DNA of 64,000 nucleotides from Brachynemurus nebulosus (taxonomy: Eukaryota > Arthropoda > Insecta > Neuroptera > Myrmeleontidae): contig JAPWDM010000005.1 in assembly GCA_035578155.1 (NCBI GenBank), positions 41,182,365 through 41,246,364 on the forward strand. The letters run 5' to 3'. Both the position numbers and the translations under genes were made by a program. Positions 48,421 through 60,524 of this stretch are shown one piece after another (the first letter of the stretch is position 1; the number at the start of each line of letters is the position of its first letter). The notes beneath the pieces are model-generated. The model worked only from the letters and a program-made list of their open reading frames with translations. It made no database searches and had not been told where the DNA came from.

Positions 48421-48739
48421 TTTTGTTGGTGTAATAAGGCAATATTTTTTTAAACTAAAATAAAATTTTGACTAAAATTAACAAATGGTATTTATTCAAT
48501 ATATGTATATTATATGGACATTTTGACAAACCTAAGCCGTTTCTTAACAGATTTCTTAGATATTATCAAGAATAAGCAACCATAAGTTCCAAGGACGTCT
48601 ACCTTAAACTAAAAAGTGTATAATATATAAGTACTTAAAAAAAAATGATATATTTTTCATTGGCAATAAATTGTAATAGATGACTTAAGTTATAAATTGT
48701 ATATAATACACCACTGTAAGTTATATTGTAAAATTTGAT

Positions 48740-48841
48740 ATATTATAAATAAATACTATTCGACATATTAATAGTATCCAACATATTATATGGACAATAT
48801 ATACAAATAAATACTATTCAACATATTATATGGACAATATT
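48740..48841. repeat. Short tandem repeat, about 50 bp period
   Basis: AATAAATACTATTCGACATA (about 48750) and AATAAATACTATTCAACATA (about 48805) are each followed by ..TATTATATGGACAATAT-like sequence. Confidence 0.6.
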
Positions 48842-49728
48842 TCTAATAAAAATGAACCAAAAATTTTTTTAAAAATACGTTGCAATTGCGTGTAACATCC
48901 TCATTTACAGAAAGAACATACGTGTGTTTGCATGTCTGGAAAGAAATTAAAAAGGATTGCACCTACTTGGAAAAATTTTTTAATGTTATAAGTTAAGCAG
49001 TTTTAAACAGATATTCAGAATGAGGTCATTCAGGGCCCTCCTAATCCAAAAACTCTAAATATAAACTATCCGGAACTTCGATTTTTATTATTTTAAATAA
49101 TTGTCTTATTCTAAATAATTCGTCTATTGCAGACGGACATAGAAGTGATTACATAATTGTTCCATTTCGTCAGTTTCAGTATAAAATATTAAAAATATTA
49201 TCCGTTTTTGCTTCCGCCGCGATCCTTTTTATTAGTCACAATTACTAACGGTGTGTGGGTGTTTAATAAAGTTAATAAAAATAATATTACATTTATTAGT
49301 AAAAAATGATTACAGAATGGCAAACAATGAGGTAAAAGCAAAAAAGAAAACGTAATAAAAAGCTTAACTGGCTCTCATTTTCGGTATTCATTTGAGTACC
49401 TCTCTTGCCTAATAACAATAAACTAAATCTCTTTTAATGGAATTACAAAAAATAAAAATTAAAATGAACAACGTCGATAAACATACCCACCTAGAGTCCT
49501 GACGTTAAATGTAAAATTATTTACACAGGAGTGTAATTTTTATTTTTAATCTCCTGCTTTAATCTTTGTCATCAAAAAATTTTTGTCGTCTCTGCCGGAT
49601 AATTATTGTTTTATTAAGAATTTTTTTGGGACGCTTTTATATAAAGATAAATAATCTAAATGAATGATGATAATTTTTTGTTAGTAAAATTTAAATTTAT
49701 ATCACAGTTTTTTAATCCTTTTTTACTA

Positions 49729-49730
<2 letters not shown>
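48842..49730. other. No recognisable feature
   Basis: A+T-rich DNA without supported features. Confidence 0.45.

Positions 49731-49822
<92 letters not shown>
49731..49822. repeat. (AT)n microsatellite, about 92 bp
   Basis: A pure dinucleotide run. It is followed by a G-rich patch with a G9-10 run at about 49880. Confidence 0.97.
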
Positions 49823-49825
<3 letters not shown>

Positions 49826-50054
49826 CTGGGTATAATGTCTATGTCTTCAGCTTGATAGAGCTATTTAGAGGGAGTAGGGGGGGGGGCAAAACTGTTTCTG
49901 GGGGCTTTGACACCCCCACATTCCCATAAATTTTTTCAGATTTCATATCTAAGCATTGTTTATGTATTTTAACAAGGAGAAAATTAACCTTTATCACCAT
50001 TAATAATAATCACTGTAAATACCTATTGGAAATTGAGAAATTTCTATTCTATTG

Positions 50055-50117
50055 TTAATTCGATTAACTGTCACAGTCCCACTCCCAAAGGTGACGGTTA
50101 ATCGAAGTTCTACTGTA
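50055..50117 (-). repeat. pogo/Tigger-like end fragment
   Basis: On the minus strand it begins CAGTAGAACTTCGATTAACC, then GTCACCTTTGGGAGTGGGAC, followed by a TA outside. This is the common start of Tigger-like elements. The paired end is missing, and a piece of the same motif (ATTCGATTAACTG) lies just to the left. Confidence 0.55.
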
Positions 50118-50670
50118 CTTATATTTGAATAACCTTTCAGTGAATTTTAATAATTTCGACAGAAATAACGTTACTCGTTTACCCTGTTTCAGCATCGGGT
50201 AAATAAAGAGATTTAACCTTAAAAATATTTATCTTCAAAAAATTCTCAGTAAAAACCCTCATTCATTTTCGAAAGGTGAAGACTTAAAATGCCAGACAAA
50301 TTTAAATTGAAACATGGAACACTTATTATTTAATTATGTACTTATTTTGTAAATGTTATAGAGTCCCCTGTACCCCACCTATTTCTCTACCACAACTCTC
50401 CCCAATTTCCAAATGAATTATTTCATAAAGAAATTAAATACGGTTAAGTGATCCTATTCATACATGTGTTTGACTAATATATTGTACCTATACTAGTTAT
50501 AAAATGCCTACGGCCAGTTCAATATTCTACTCTCATGTAGATGTGTTAAAATTAACTTGGTATCCAATGGATAAATGTACTCGAAAATGTAATTCAGTGA
50601 TTCCAAAATCGTAAGTTTTGAAGAATTTTTACGTAGAACGAGAGAAAGAAATTAACTTTTAGCACATTAA
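50118..50670. other. No recognisable feature
   Basis: A+T-rich DNA without supported features. Confidence 0.45.
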
Positions 50671-51523
50671 TATTATGGGCGCAAGCTAAAAAGAACTTTT
50701 TTATCTACATCTGCATTTATTTTTGTCTATCATATTAATAAATAGAAGTTTACTCACTCACTCATATAAAATAGTATATTATTCAACAAACTGGAAATGA
50801 TAGTTATTACTCACGAAGATGAAATTGCGAGGCGACTGTCGTAATGCATCTGAGCACATTAATATTATGGGCGCAAGCTAAAAAGAACTTTTTTATCTAC
50901 ATCTGCATTTATTTTTGTCTATCATATTAATAAATATAAGTTTACTCACTCACTCATATAAAATAGTATATTATTCAACAAACTGGAAATGATAGTTATT
51001 ACTCACGAAGATGAAATTGCGACACGAGCCGAGCTTGCGAGGCGACTGCCGTAATGCATCTGAGTGAGTAATAGCCATTGCAAGCGAGTAGAATACGATA
51101 TTTTTTCTACGACATTTTGTTTGATTTAAATAAAACTGAATATCTCTAATTTCATTAAATGTTTATATATGTACAAACGATGAACACAAAATACAAGCTT
51201 CTTTGTTTACTTAGATATTACTACGCAACATATTTGAAATTAAAAATTGATACGAATATTATACATAAAACAAAAGCCAGCCCATTGAATAATGGTTAAT
51301 ACGGTAATTTCATTGGTCAAAAAGGTATTGAGTAATGGCAATTCCTCTACACCTTTGAATAATGCCTAACTTTCTCAACAATTAACGGATATGTAATGAG
51401 TGTGTTCTTCAACAGGAGTAGAAAAAAATAATTACTAGGTTTGGTTGGTAACTATGGAAATAATACAATTTGTGTTCCCCTCACCTCAGTTTCTGAAGGT
51501 CTTTTGAGCTTGCGCCCATAATA
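50671..51523. mobile_element. Repeat family D, full copy with internal duplication
   Basis: The ends TATTATGGGCGCAAGCTAAA and, reverse-complemented, TATTATGGGCGCAAGCTCAA are inverted. The left 192 bp (50661-50852) is duplicated almost exactly at 50853-51064, including the terminal motif. The second copy has 18 extra bases (CACGAGCCGAGCTTGCGA) bracketed by GCGA. The stretch 51288-51425 matches 25880-26060. A palindromic GTTATTACTCACGAAG..GAGTGAGTAATAGCC lies in the middle. Noncoding. Confidence 0.85.
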
Positions 51524-52822
51524 CTTTATTCCAACAACCAATCAATTGCTCAAAAAACTTTGCAACTTTGATCATCTTTTCCAAACATAATAACTATATT
51601 CCGAAAACTCCGTTTCACACTTCTGATAGACTCCCCTTTGGTTTCCTAACAAAATGGATGCCTATCTGAAATGAACAGTTTCAATATCTACTAACTGACC
51701 TAGCTACTCAGATCAGGATTTAACATCGGAATGAAAGAAAATAAGCTGCAAACTTGTATAAATCTTTGCTTTGACATTTTATATATTGTGTCAAAAGTCT
51801 CATAGAATCTCGTGTACGGAAGTCGAGATATGCAAGGTCAAAACTCACTAAAACCGGTCTTCTTAAGATAATTTGTTTCTTATATTCTAAATGATTTTTG
51901 AGATGATTAGAAACGTTGCGTTGTAGCGGATAAAATTATTTAGACCTTTGGCAAAATTCTACACAATAAACTGTTCTTAAGATAGAGCGCAAATAATGGG
52001 GAACGCTTATTTTACAATTGTTCCACATTTACTTTACACCTTTCTTCACTTTTTATGATTGTACTAATACATAAAATAATATATTAATAAGTAGTGCGTA
52101 ATGTTATTTCCACATTTAAATTTTGTCGGTAAAACAGAACGGACAAGGCAAAATCTGGCCAATCAGTGAGACAATAAAATTGAAGGGCCTGGAAAAAAAT
52201 AATCACCTTCCGCGGTCGGTCCACGCCACCGGACAAGATATCACATGGTCGACCAAGTTGACTTGGTAATACTTCGTAAGATCAACTAGATCAACTTTAT
52301 TCTAGTCTTTAGTTCGATGAGTAAAGTAGCTTCGACTCAGAGGGGAGACAAGTCATCCTGCTGCTCAAATTCGGATAGGATAAGGGTTGGCCGTCAAGGC
52401 ATTTTCGTGACGTTTTCGAAAAATGAAATTTTTTTAGAGCGATGGATAAACACTTTCATATTATCGCCTTCCGGTCTACATATAATATGTATATTAGAAT
52501 CATGAATAACTTGACTCTCTTTCATTTCGATGACCACGGATTAACAGCCACCATCGACACTAAACTACACGAACTAGTTTGTATATTACATGTCTGTCTG
52601 TGTCGATGTTTCTATAGTACAATAGATAATCTATTATATCACATATATATTAGATAGATAAATAGATAATCTGATATCCCATATAACACTTTACCATATT
52701 ATAGTTAGGGGAGATCTAGTCATACCACGTTCTAAAGCAGCCGAGTAGTACTACATTCTCTCTATGGAGGTCGTCATCTATAGCTTTGATCTAGTTTTAT
52801 ATAGGACAATCACATTAACGTA
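51524..52822. other. No supported gene
   Basis: Mixed sequence. Patches at 52190-52300 and 52320-52430 are less A+T-rich; the frames at 52317-52505 and 52442-52657 overlap each other and show no recognisable domain. Confidence 0.4.
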
Positions 52823-52824
52823 GA

Positions 52825-52858
<34 letters not shown>
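52823..52858. repeat. (TATC)n microsatellite
   Basis: About nine tetranucleotide units, ending in TACC. Confidence 0.95.
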
Positions 52859-53781
52859 CCATAGAATTGGTACGGGTAGGTCGTAATCTACCTACACCTA
52901 CCGACCGCGACGAATATGTGAATGTATGAAATTAATTTTGTCACCGTAACCCGAGCTTGTTATGGTTGTTTATAAGTTGAAACTGCTCAAGCAATGTTCA
53001 GCATAAAATAGCAAGCAGAATCGAATGCTATTAGTAGCAGTAGTATGTATAGTAACAGGATAAAATAATAGTAATATTATCATATGTGCCGGCGGCTGAT
53101 CGTTGAATTAACCAGATCATGATGTGCCTAGGCAGAATATCAAATAGATTTAGAATATATTGTAGATAATTATTTTAACTTCATTTATGCATAATTTCGA
53201 GAAAAACGAAATACTAGAAAGGAAAGAAAAATATTTAAAATTAATTCGCTTATTTATCAACAAATATGATCATTTATTCCAACAAAACCAAAGTCCATTG
53301 CTTTTTGTCTTTAATAGTTTGTGTACTTACTGGGTATTAAAAAAATCTTAATCATAAATCATATCTGCAACTATTATAACTCGAAAATACAGTAATATTT
53401 TTTCTTTGACATCCTTTTTGTATCTGATTTTTGTATATTCAAATTTATTGTAAATTTTTTGTATCAGAGAATAATCATAAACATTGTCAGTGCCTATCTT
53501 AAGTATTGTAAGATGCTTAACACGATGACAGTCATGAAGAATTGACCAGCTGATACATTGTTTTGACAACTAACATGAAATTATTGTCGTGGTACAGTGT
53601 GGTGTCACAATTTATAAAACTTCACTTGAAATTTTATAGTGTCAGTGAGTCAACAGTGCCAGTGAGTGTCAACTGGTTAATATTATTCATTGATATACAT
53701 GAATGGCCAACTGTACCTTTTTTTGAAGCAAGTATGTTGTACACAATAAATTGTGATCTATGACAACAAACAATCCAACAT
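52859..53781. other. No supported gene
   Basis: A 73-codon minus-strand frame (53348-53569) has mixed composition and no recognisable motif. The rest is A+T-rich. The last 8 bases are the left target duplication of the next element. Confidence 0.4.
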
Positions 53782-53974
53782 CAGGCCCGCCGAGAGGGTG
53801 GGGTAGCAGAGGTTGTAGCCCTTAGGCCCGGCTTGAAAAAAGGGGCCCGCAGCGGTCAGTAGGGACCCGGGAAAAAGTAAAATCTTTTTTTTTTTTATCA
53901 CTTATTTTTTCGGGGAGAAATTTTTAAGAGATGTGCTTTATTCCCAGGGCCCGCCATTTCTCTCCACGGCCCTC
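53782..53974. mobile_element. hAT MITE with perfect 8-bp target duplication, 193 bp
   Basis: It starts CAGGCCCGCCGAGAGGG and ends CACGGCCCTC, weakly inverted. TCCAACAT stands exactly on both sides (53774-53781 and 53975-53982). GGCCCG motifs recur inside. G+C-rich ends in an A+T-rich context and the 8-bp duplication support hAT. Confidence 0.9.
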
Positions 53975-53982
53975 TCCAACAT

Positions 53983-54180
53983 AAACAGTTGATAAAAGTG
54001 TGACAACAATATATTACAGTGTAGTATATCTTTTTTTATTCCTGACTTAAAGTTAGCATTCCTTTAACAAATACATCTTGTCATTTATTAGCTAAAGACA
54101 AAATATAGTGTAGAAATAGCCATCTTTTTCTGTAATGATTATTTAACTTTTTAAACGATTTTTTAAGTTGTCTCTCTATC
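53983..54180. other. No recognisable feature
   Basis: Short A+T-rich spacer between elements. Confidence 0.4.
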
Positions 54181-54753
54181 GGCCGGTTTTACATTCACAT
54201 TTAAAGCCAACTTTAAAACTGATTTTACTTTTGGTATTGTTTTACAATCAAATTTAAAGCCCCGTTAGTGTAAAAGTCGACTTTAAACTAAAGTAAGAAT
54301 TATCTCGATTTTTACTGCTTAAAGTCGGCTTCAAAATATTTGCTATTGCTGAGTATTATCATTGAATTTTGTTTATAAGCATAATTTTTCTATAAAATAT
54401 TCGTACCTTAAATAAATAAAATAAAATTTTATTTGTTTGCTTATTTTTTCAATAATATTTTTGATTATTTTTATATCTTGTATTAATATCAAACATTCCT
54501 TTTGGGTTAAACTGGCTGAACGATTTCTGGGTTAGCCGCGATTTCTTTTATGATTCATTGCATTTATGACAAATTTCCTTTGAAAAGAAATAATGTAGTT
54601 TGCTATTCCAATCTCACTGGTAGTAGCGAAATGAGTGAAATGCGTGAAATGCGTATTTTTTGAAATTCAATCATGATGACATTTTCGTTTCTATGGTTAT
54701 TTTTTTTTAAATGTAAGATTGGCTACGATCATTCATAGTTCGTTTTCTCCAGG

Positions 54754-55746
54754 CAGTGGCGGATCCAGAGGGGGGGGGGGGGGTCATAGGGGTCATGAAC
54801 CCCCCCCCCCCTGAGCTGAAAGTATTTGCTACATATTCTTACGATTACGCTAAAAAATTCAAACAAATTAAAATTAACAAATAAATTTTCAAATTTCAAA
54901 CAAAGAAATCTAGTGGTTAATATTTTTACACAGTATAATTTTAACTTCTAATTTTAAAATGTAATGTACACACGTAGGAAATATTATAATTATTTTACAT
55001 TAAAAGTCCTTGCATCTAGCTCAGTGGTTCGCAAAGTGGTCTATATTAACCCCCAGGGGTCGATAATAAGCTGCAAGGGGTCCATGTTGGCCAAAAAATT
55101 GGGGTTCGGTAAGATGTAAATGGGGGTTTATAGCGACAGAGTATACGTACACCGGAGCAGGTTTTGACTTGATTGTTCTAAAATGTGAAAATGAGAAATT
55201 GGTGACCTTTTTTTTGGTTGTCACCTGCATTGACTAAAAAAAAGGTCATCGACACCTCATTTTGGACAAATTATATTTTCGAAGTTGTTGCTGAATTTAT
55301 GAATTTGTACAGGGGGTGTATCTAAAATCAAAAACCATGGCAAGAGATAGGGATCGACGACACCAAGAAGTTTGGGAACCACTAATCAAGCTTTTGAAAA
55401 TAGGAGAGAATAACATATTTTTTCTTAAATGACCATTTATCAAATAACCAGTATAGATGCTGCACATGTGTTTAACAATCTTTAACTTAACAAAAAAGAA
55501 ATTTGAAATTCATAAAGTTTTGCGCACCTTTTGTTTTTGCAATAGCGAACAAAGTTTGACTCCCCTTCCCCCCTAAATTGCAGGCTGGACTCGCCCATAA
55601 TAGAATTTATCTATAAGCTTCACATAAAAAAAATTCTGTGCAGATTTGGACACACTTTGTTATAGGTATTTACAATAAGGACAAAAGTGTTAAGTCATAA
55701 AAATTTGACCTCCCCCCCGCTGAGCTGAAGGCTGGATCCGCCACTG
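54754..55746. mobile_element. hAT-like element, CAGTGGCGGATCCAG ends
   Basis: The left end is CAGTGGCGGATCCAGAGG and the right end CTGGATCCGCCACTG, exactly inverted for 15 bp. The flanking 8-mers TCTCCAGG (54746-54753) and TCTCCATG (55747-55754) agree at 7 of 8. G-runs and C-runs next to the ends (G14 at about 54770, C12 at about 54800, C7 at about 55712) are characteristic. GAGCTGAA follows the C-run on both sides. The element is itself interrupted at 55022-55384. Confidence 0.93.
55022..55384. mobile_element. Nested hAT MITE, 363 bp
   Basis: The ends are CAGTGGTTCGCAAAGTGG and, reverse-complemented, TAGTGGTTCCCAAACTTC. The flanking 8-mers ATCTAGCT (55014-55021) and ATCAAGCT (55385-55392) agree at 7 of 8. 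The interior has the usual CCCCCAGGGGTCGATAATAA and GATCGACGACACCAAGAAG phrases. It interrupts the element 54754-55746. Confidence 0.93.
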
Positions 55747-55860
55747 TCTCCATGCAACACTTAAAAGTCCTTTAACAAAAGTAAGCAGACCTGATCATTG
55801 TAAAACAATACTAAAAATAAAGTCGACTTTAAATTAAAACTAGCTTTAGTTAAAGAAGAT

Positions 55861-58416
55861 TATTTTATTTTTGAAATTGCCAAGCAACATTATATTTTGA
55901 ATCAACATCATATCATCGCATGTAAGTTGTTATTTGATCTACCTGATTTTAAATTAGTTTTTTTCAATGAAATGGCTAGCAACTACAATAGGTACATCAT
56001 AATCTGGCTGCTTCAACTATTGGCCGGCGACATATTATGTACTACACAGGTGCATATGTTATCTTGAGATAAATTAGATTTCAGTGGAAATTTGATAAGG
56101 TAAGATATCATAAGTATATTAGTAAGGGGTTCAGATTGTGTCAGAACGAATCAAAATCAATGTAACATATAATTATTTTCGAATATTATCACCCCAATTG
56201 GTTATAGCAGGTGAGGTAATTATTATTCAAAATTGGGTCTTCACCTATTTTTGACTATAAAAACAAAACTAATGCTCCGATTTTAATGACTTTTTCTAAT
56301 TCTTAGACTACGACGGATTAGTTTAAAAAAATATTAGAATTCGATACCAATATAAAAAAGACTGAAAAAGTTTTTTTAAATTTGAAAATACTAAATTTTT
56401 TTGAAAATTGCTATTTTTATTATGGGGAAAGTATTGTATCATAAATTGCAATTAGATAATGTATCGTGGATCGCCGACAGGCAATAAATATTCGGACTGA
56501 TTCTAGATTTTCTAATAAATAGACAATATCGATTTCATCCTCAAATACTTCACAAACTAGAGACAGTAGAAAAGCTTTTGTAATTTTTAAACTAAATTCT
56601 CCAAACCTTATCCTATCTAACGTAACATAATTCCAGTGATTCGAGCCCTGGTTCGAATACGTATCGCCTGCTGGCGGTCTACAGTACCGTATCTAATTCC
56701 AGGGATGGTCAAAATTGAGATTAACGAGAAATGTTTTTTACTTTTTACCAATTTCTTAGTTTTAAAGTATTGGTATTGAATTCCAGTATTTTTTTAACTA
56801 ATTCCCCGTAATGTCGAGTATTTTAAAACTCAAACCGGCCCACTTTGTTTTTATAACCTAAAATAGGTGAATAATTACTGGAGATAGAAGTTAATTCATC
56901 ATAATGATAAAATATCTACTGAGAGATTTAACTTTCAAAATAAAGCCAGGTTTTAAAGATAAAAGGCTTGTTTCAAAAAATTGTTTGGTTGTTGAAAATT
57001 TTTGAAATAATTTTATTATTTCGTTAATAAGTAAAGTTTGAAAATATACTCTTAAATTATTCAAACATTAGAAAATTTTTCAACTTTAATCAATAAAATA
57101 ATTTTTTTTGTGAAAGATTAAAATTTAGACCTGATAGCGTCATTAGTATATAGAAACAATTTCAAAACCTCTTTTTATATTTTGACACAATTTTCTTCAT
57201 TTTTGAGAAAATTAAATTAGTAGTAATAAAATGAGAAAAATAATTGTTGGAAAGTAAATAAAAATAAATAAAAAAGTACTTATCGAAATTTATAATTTGG
57301 AACTAGTTTCACACTGAAAATTATGGATTCTCGCAAAGACAAATTTTGTACAATCAGTTTGTAACAATAGATGCATAATACTTTAAGGAAAATCAACCTT
57401 GTTTTTATAATTTTATATACATTTTGTACGATATTACCGATATTACCCTATATAATCCTTCAAAATTTGTCTAATCATTTAAAATTAAAATGAAAACTAT
57501 AGTTTATACCATTACGTTGGTAGATCGATGGAAGCAGGTGCAAAAAACAACCCAGACAATTTTAGTGAAAGGATAATTTATTGCCTTCATATTTTTCTTT
57601 TTCCTTTTTTTTTTGTACATTTTGAGTTCAAAAACTTTAAATACACTGCTATATTCATTTTATTCTCTAAATTAATTAATTCATAATTCAAATAAATATA
57701 AACTTGATCTAAATACCATTTGTAAAATAATAATGATTTGTAAAAACTTTATTTTATTCAAAGAAATTATAATTAATATAAGGTAAAATATAAAAGAGAT
57801 TAACATTAGTAGTTAGCAAGGGAAATAGAAATTTTTGAATGACCATGAAAAGAAATTTCTATCGCTGACTAAAATTAATCAAACCAATTGACCTTTGATA
57901 ACCATTTTCTGACCTTTTAGATGATCTAATTGCTCATTTGAAACTTCACATGTCAGGTGCTATTTTATTTTTTTAATTTTTGTGACCACTAATTTTTACG
58001 TCAGTGTTTTGTCTCTCATTAACAACAAACAGAATTTACTAGTGTTAGAAAAATTATATTTTAATTCTCTTTTTTTTATGTTCCCTTAGGGAGTGAAAAA
58101 ATGAAATAGCCAATGCTGGATAATTGTTTAATAAATCTAATATCGAAGCTATAAAATTTTACAACAAAAATTTCAATTAACGCTGAATATTTAGCACGGT
58201 AATAAAACTGTCTGATATTCGTATTATTTTGATTTGTACTACAATACAGTTTTATAGTTTTTTTCTTTCTTTTTTTTTTAAAGTACATACCTAGTCTTTG
58301 ACTACAACAGACAATCAATATTTTTAATATTAGTTTTTATTAAGGGATATTCAAATTCTTATAAAACTAAAAGGAAGAAGTTCTTGATGTATTTTAAGGG
58401 CGGTATATTCAAATTT
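55861..58416. other. No supported gene
   Basis: About 2.5 kb of A+T-rich DNA. One B-box-like GGTTCGAATAC at about 56652 lies in a less biased patch (56640-56705) without a tRNA fold that I could draw. The frame at 58076-58318 is Lys/Phe-rich and unconvincing. Confidence 0.45.
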
Positions 58417-58936
58417 TGAAATTAGATTTGGAGATAACAACAATTTTCAAAAAAATTCTTTATCAAAATCAATTGAAAGTTTAAACGTCAATAACACATT
58501 TCATATTACTTACATTAAAAATAACATGGAATATTCAGTAATCCATTAGTCAAAATTTATTCATTATAACGTAGTTAAACTAGTTAAAAAATTTTTAAAA
58601 ATAATTTTTTATTCATAATTTTGAACCAAAGGTAATTGAATTTGTACTTTATTATTGCGAAAACATTTAGGTTGAAGTCAATACATTTGTGTAATGATAA
58701 TGAAGTACAAATTCAATTACCTTTGGTTCAAAATTATGAATAAAAAATTATTTTTAAAAATTTTTTAACTAGTTTAACTACGTTATAATGAATAAATTTT
58801 GACTAATGGATTACTGAACATTCCATGTTATTTTTAATGTAAGTAATATGAAATGTGTTATTGACGTTTAAACTTTCAATTGATTTTGATAAAGAATTTT
58901 TTTGAAAATTGTTGTTATCTCCAAATCTAATTTAAA
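58417..58936. repeat. Near-perfect 520-bp hairpin
   Basis: The arms 58417-58650 and 58703-58936 are reverse complements of about 234 bp with only a few differences (for example GGAATATTCAG against GGAATGTTCAG, read on the same strand). The spacer is 52 bp. The arms contain ATTTGGAGATAACAACAATT.. and CAAAGGTAATTGAATTTGTA. No obvious terminal motif or target duplication. A minus-strand frame at 58868-59146 overlaps the right arm and is not convincing. Confidence 0.93.
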
Positions 58937-59610
58937 ACTGTAGATGTTGTGTAATTTACTTTTTCCTTTTACATTAATAGTGCATTCTTTATTTGGTGAA
59001 TACATTCTAAAATTGAATCTCTTAAATTTTTGACAGATGTCATTTAGATGACATAAAAATTTTATATAAATTAACAATATTTTTATACAAAATAAAAATT
59101 TTTTATTTGACATGATATTCATTGTTTTATGTGATATGTTTATCACTAAACATGGATATCAATTACAATTTGACTTTAATTTTATTACTATATGACATAG
59201 AATGTTTAGTTTGCCCCTTGTATTTGGAGGTGACAAACTTGTTACGGTTTTTCTAATTCTATTAAAAGTTTTTGTTATTAAACTATGTAAAATCTTTTAG
59301 ATAGATTAATTAACTTGCCGATGAAGCTTTATAACTAAAGCGAAATATTCAAGATATTACACGATGGTTGAATACATAAATTTTTCAATAAAATTGTGGA
59401 CCATTCAATCTGTTCTTGTTTTCTTCAATGTTTTCCTGCAATTGGCTGTTTTTTCAGCGGTTTTAGAAGACTGAAGTTGACTTCGTCTTTAAAAGGGTAA
59501 AATTGGTCTAAATTCTCGTATTAAAAGGAAGAAGGTTACTTAGAAACTAACTGTGACATTAATATTATTTATATAAGCAAAGTTATTGCCAGTTTAATTA
59601 TTCATATTTA
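58937..59610. other. No recognisable feature
   Basis: A+T-rich DNA ending in the TTA target duplication of the next element. Confidence 0.45.
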
Positions 59611-60521
59611 GGCTATGCGCCCACGAGCGACATTTGTCACGGTGACTGTTTTGTCACTCATATCAAGTCTATTTGTTAGTATGGTGATGCGCACACGCAG
59701 CGACACGACAGCTGAGTGACTTTTTTGTCCGCGGGTACGCGGACATGCCTACGACAAAACTGTCACCGTATCCGTTCGTATCAATACAAGTGCGCACAAC
59801 GGTGACAAAACTGTCGCTCTGACTCAGTTTAAAGGACATATATATGGTATATTAGATATTATTTTGTAGATAAATACAATTATATAATAATTAATATACA
59901 TATATTTTGTTTGGTTGAAAACTGAATATTGAAAGACTTTAGACAAATGCAAATAAGCGAAAAAAAATTAATCTTATGTCCCATCTATTTATTTAAAGTA
60001 TAATATACAAAAAATATTCTTAAATTATATTTAAGTAATTTTCCCAATTACTTGCATAATTTTCAATTCGCGTAATAACATTAGCCATTAGCTATAATAG
60101 AATTATATAGCTTGAAGTGGGATAGATAATCTCATATTTGTATTTTTGTAGGTTATTGCAGGTCTGAAAAAACTTAATAATTCGTCAAAGCTTTTGGTAC
60201 TCATCCTAAAATAATGGAAAAATTGTTTCGAATATTCTCGAAATTTTTTATACACGGTGTAAAATTTTCCTCTTATTATCTTATCACACCAAAGAGGATG
60301 AACTCAGTAATCTCTTTCACTATATTTTTTTCTGCGTTTAATAACAAGTACAGTGAACACAACCGTCTTCTAGAAATCCATATTTGCAAATGAAGTATAA
60401 TTTTTTATAAATTACCGGCGACTGTCACTCTCCGTGTGCGCACACAAAAAATGTTCAGCGACACGACAATGACAAAAACTTTTTTGTCACCGTGACAAAT
60501 GTCCCTCGTGGGCGCATAGCC
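59611..60521. mobile_element. PIF/Harbinger-like non-autonomous element, 911 bp
   Basis: Left reads GGCTATGCGCCCACGAGCGA and the reverse complement of the right reads GGCTATGCGCCCACGAGGGA, both continuing CATTTGTCACGGTGAC, so the terminal repeat is at least 36 bp. TTA lies on both sides (59608-59610, 60522-60524), the 3-bp duplication of PIF/Harbinger. Subterminal motifs recur (GCGCACACGCAGCGACACGA on the left; GTGCGCACAC..TTCAGCGACACGAC on the right; GACAAAACTGTC several times). The interior is A+T-rich and noncoding. Confidence 0.93.
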
Positions 60522-60524
60522 TTA

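Larger units (their letters stand above)
54181..55860. mobile_element. Possible outer element split by nested hATs
   Basis: GGTATTGTTTTACAAT at 54233-54248 is matched in inverted form by ATTGTAAAACAATACT at 55797, and both arms carry AAAGTCGACTTTAAA-like motifs (54279, 55821). The left begins GGCCGGTTTTACATTCACAT. If these are arms of one element, it was interrupted by the hAT at 54754-55746. The right outer end is not clear. Confidence 0.4.

Noticed and set aside
56640..56705. Possible tRNA or SINE (GGTTCGAATAC)
   Set aside because: Only a B-box-like motif; no A box at the right distance and no cloverleaf could be drawn.
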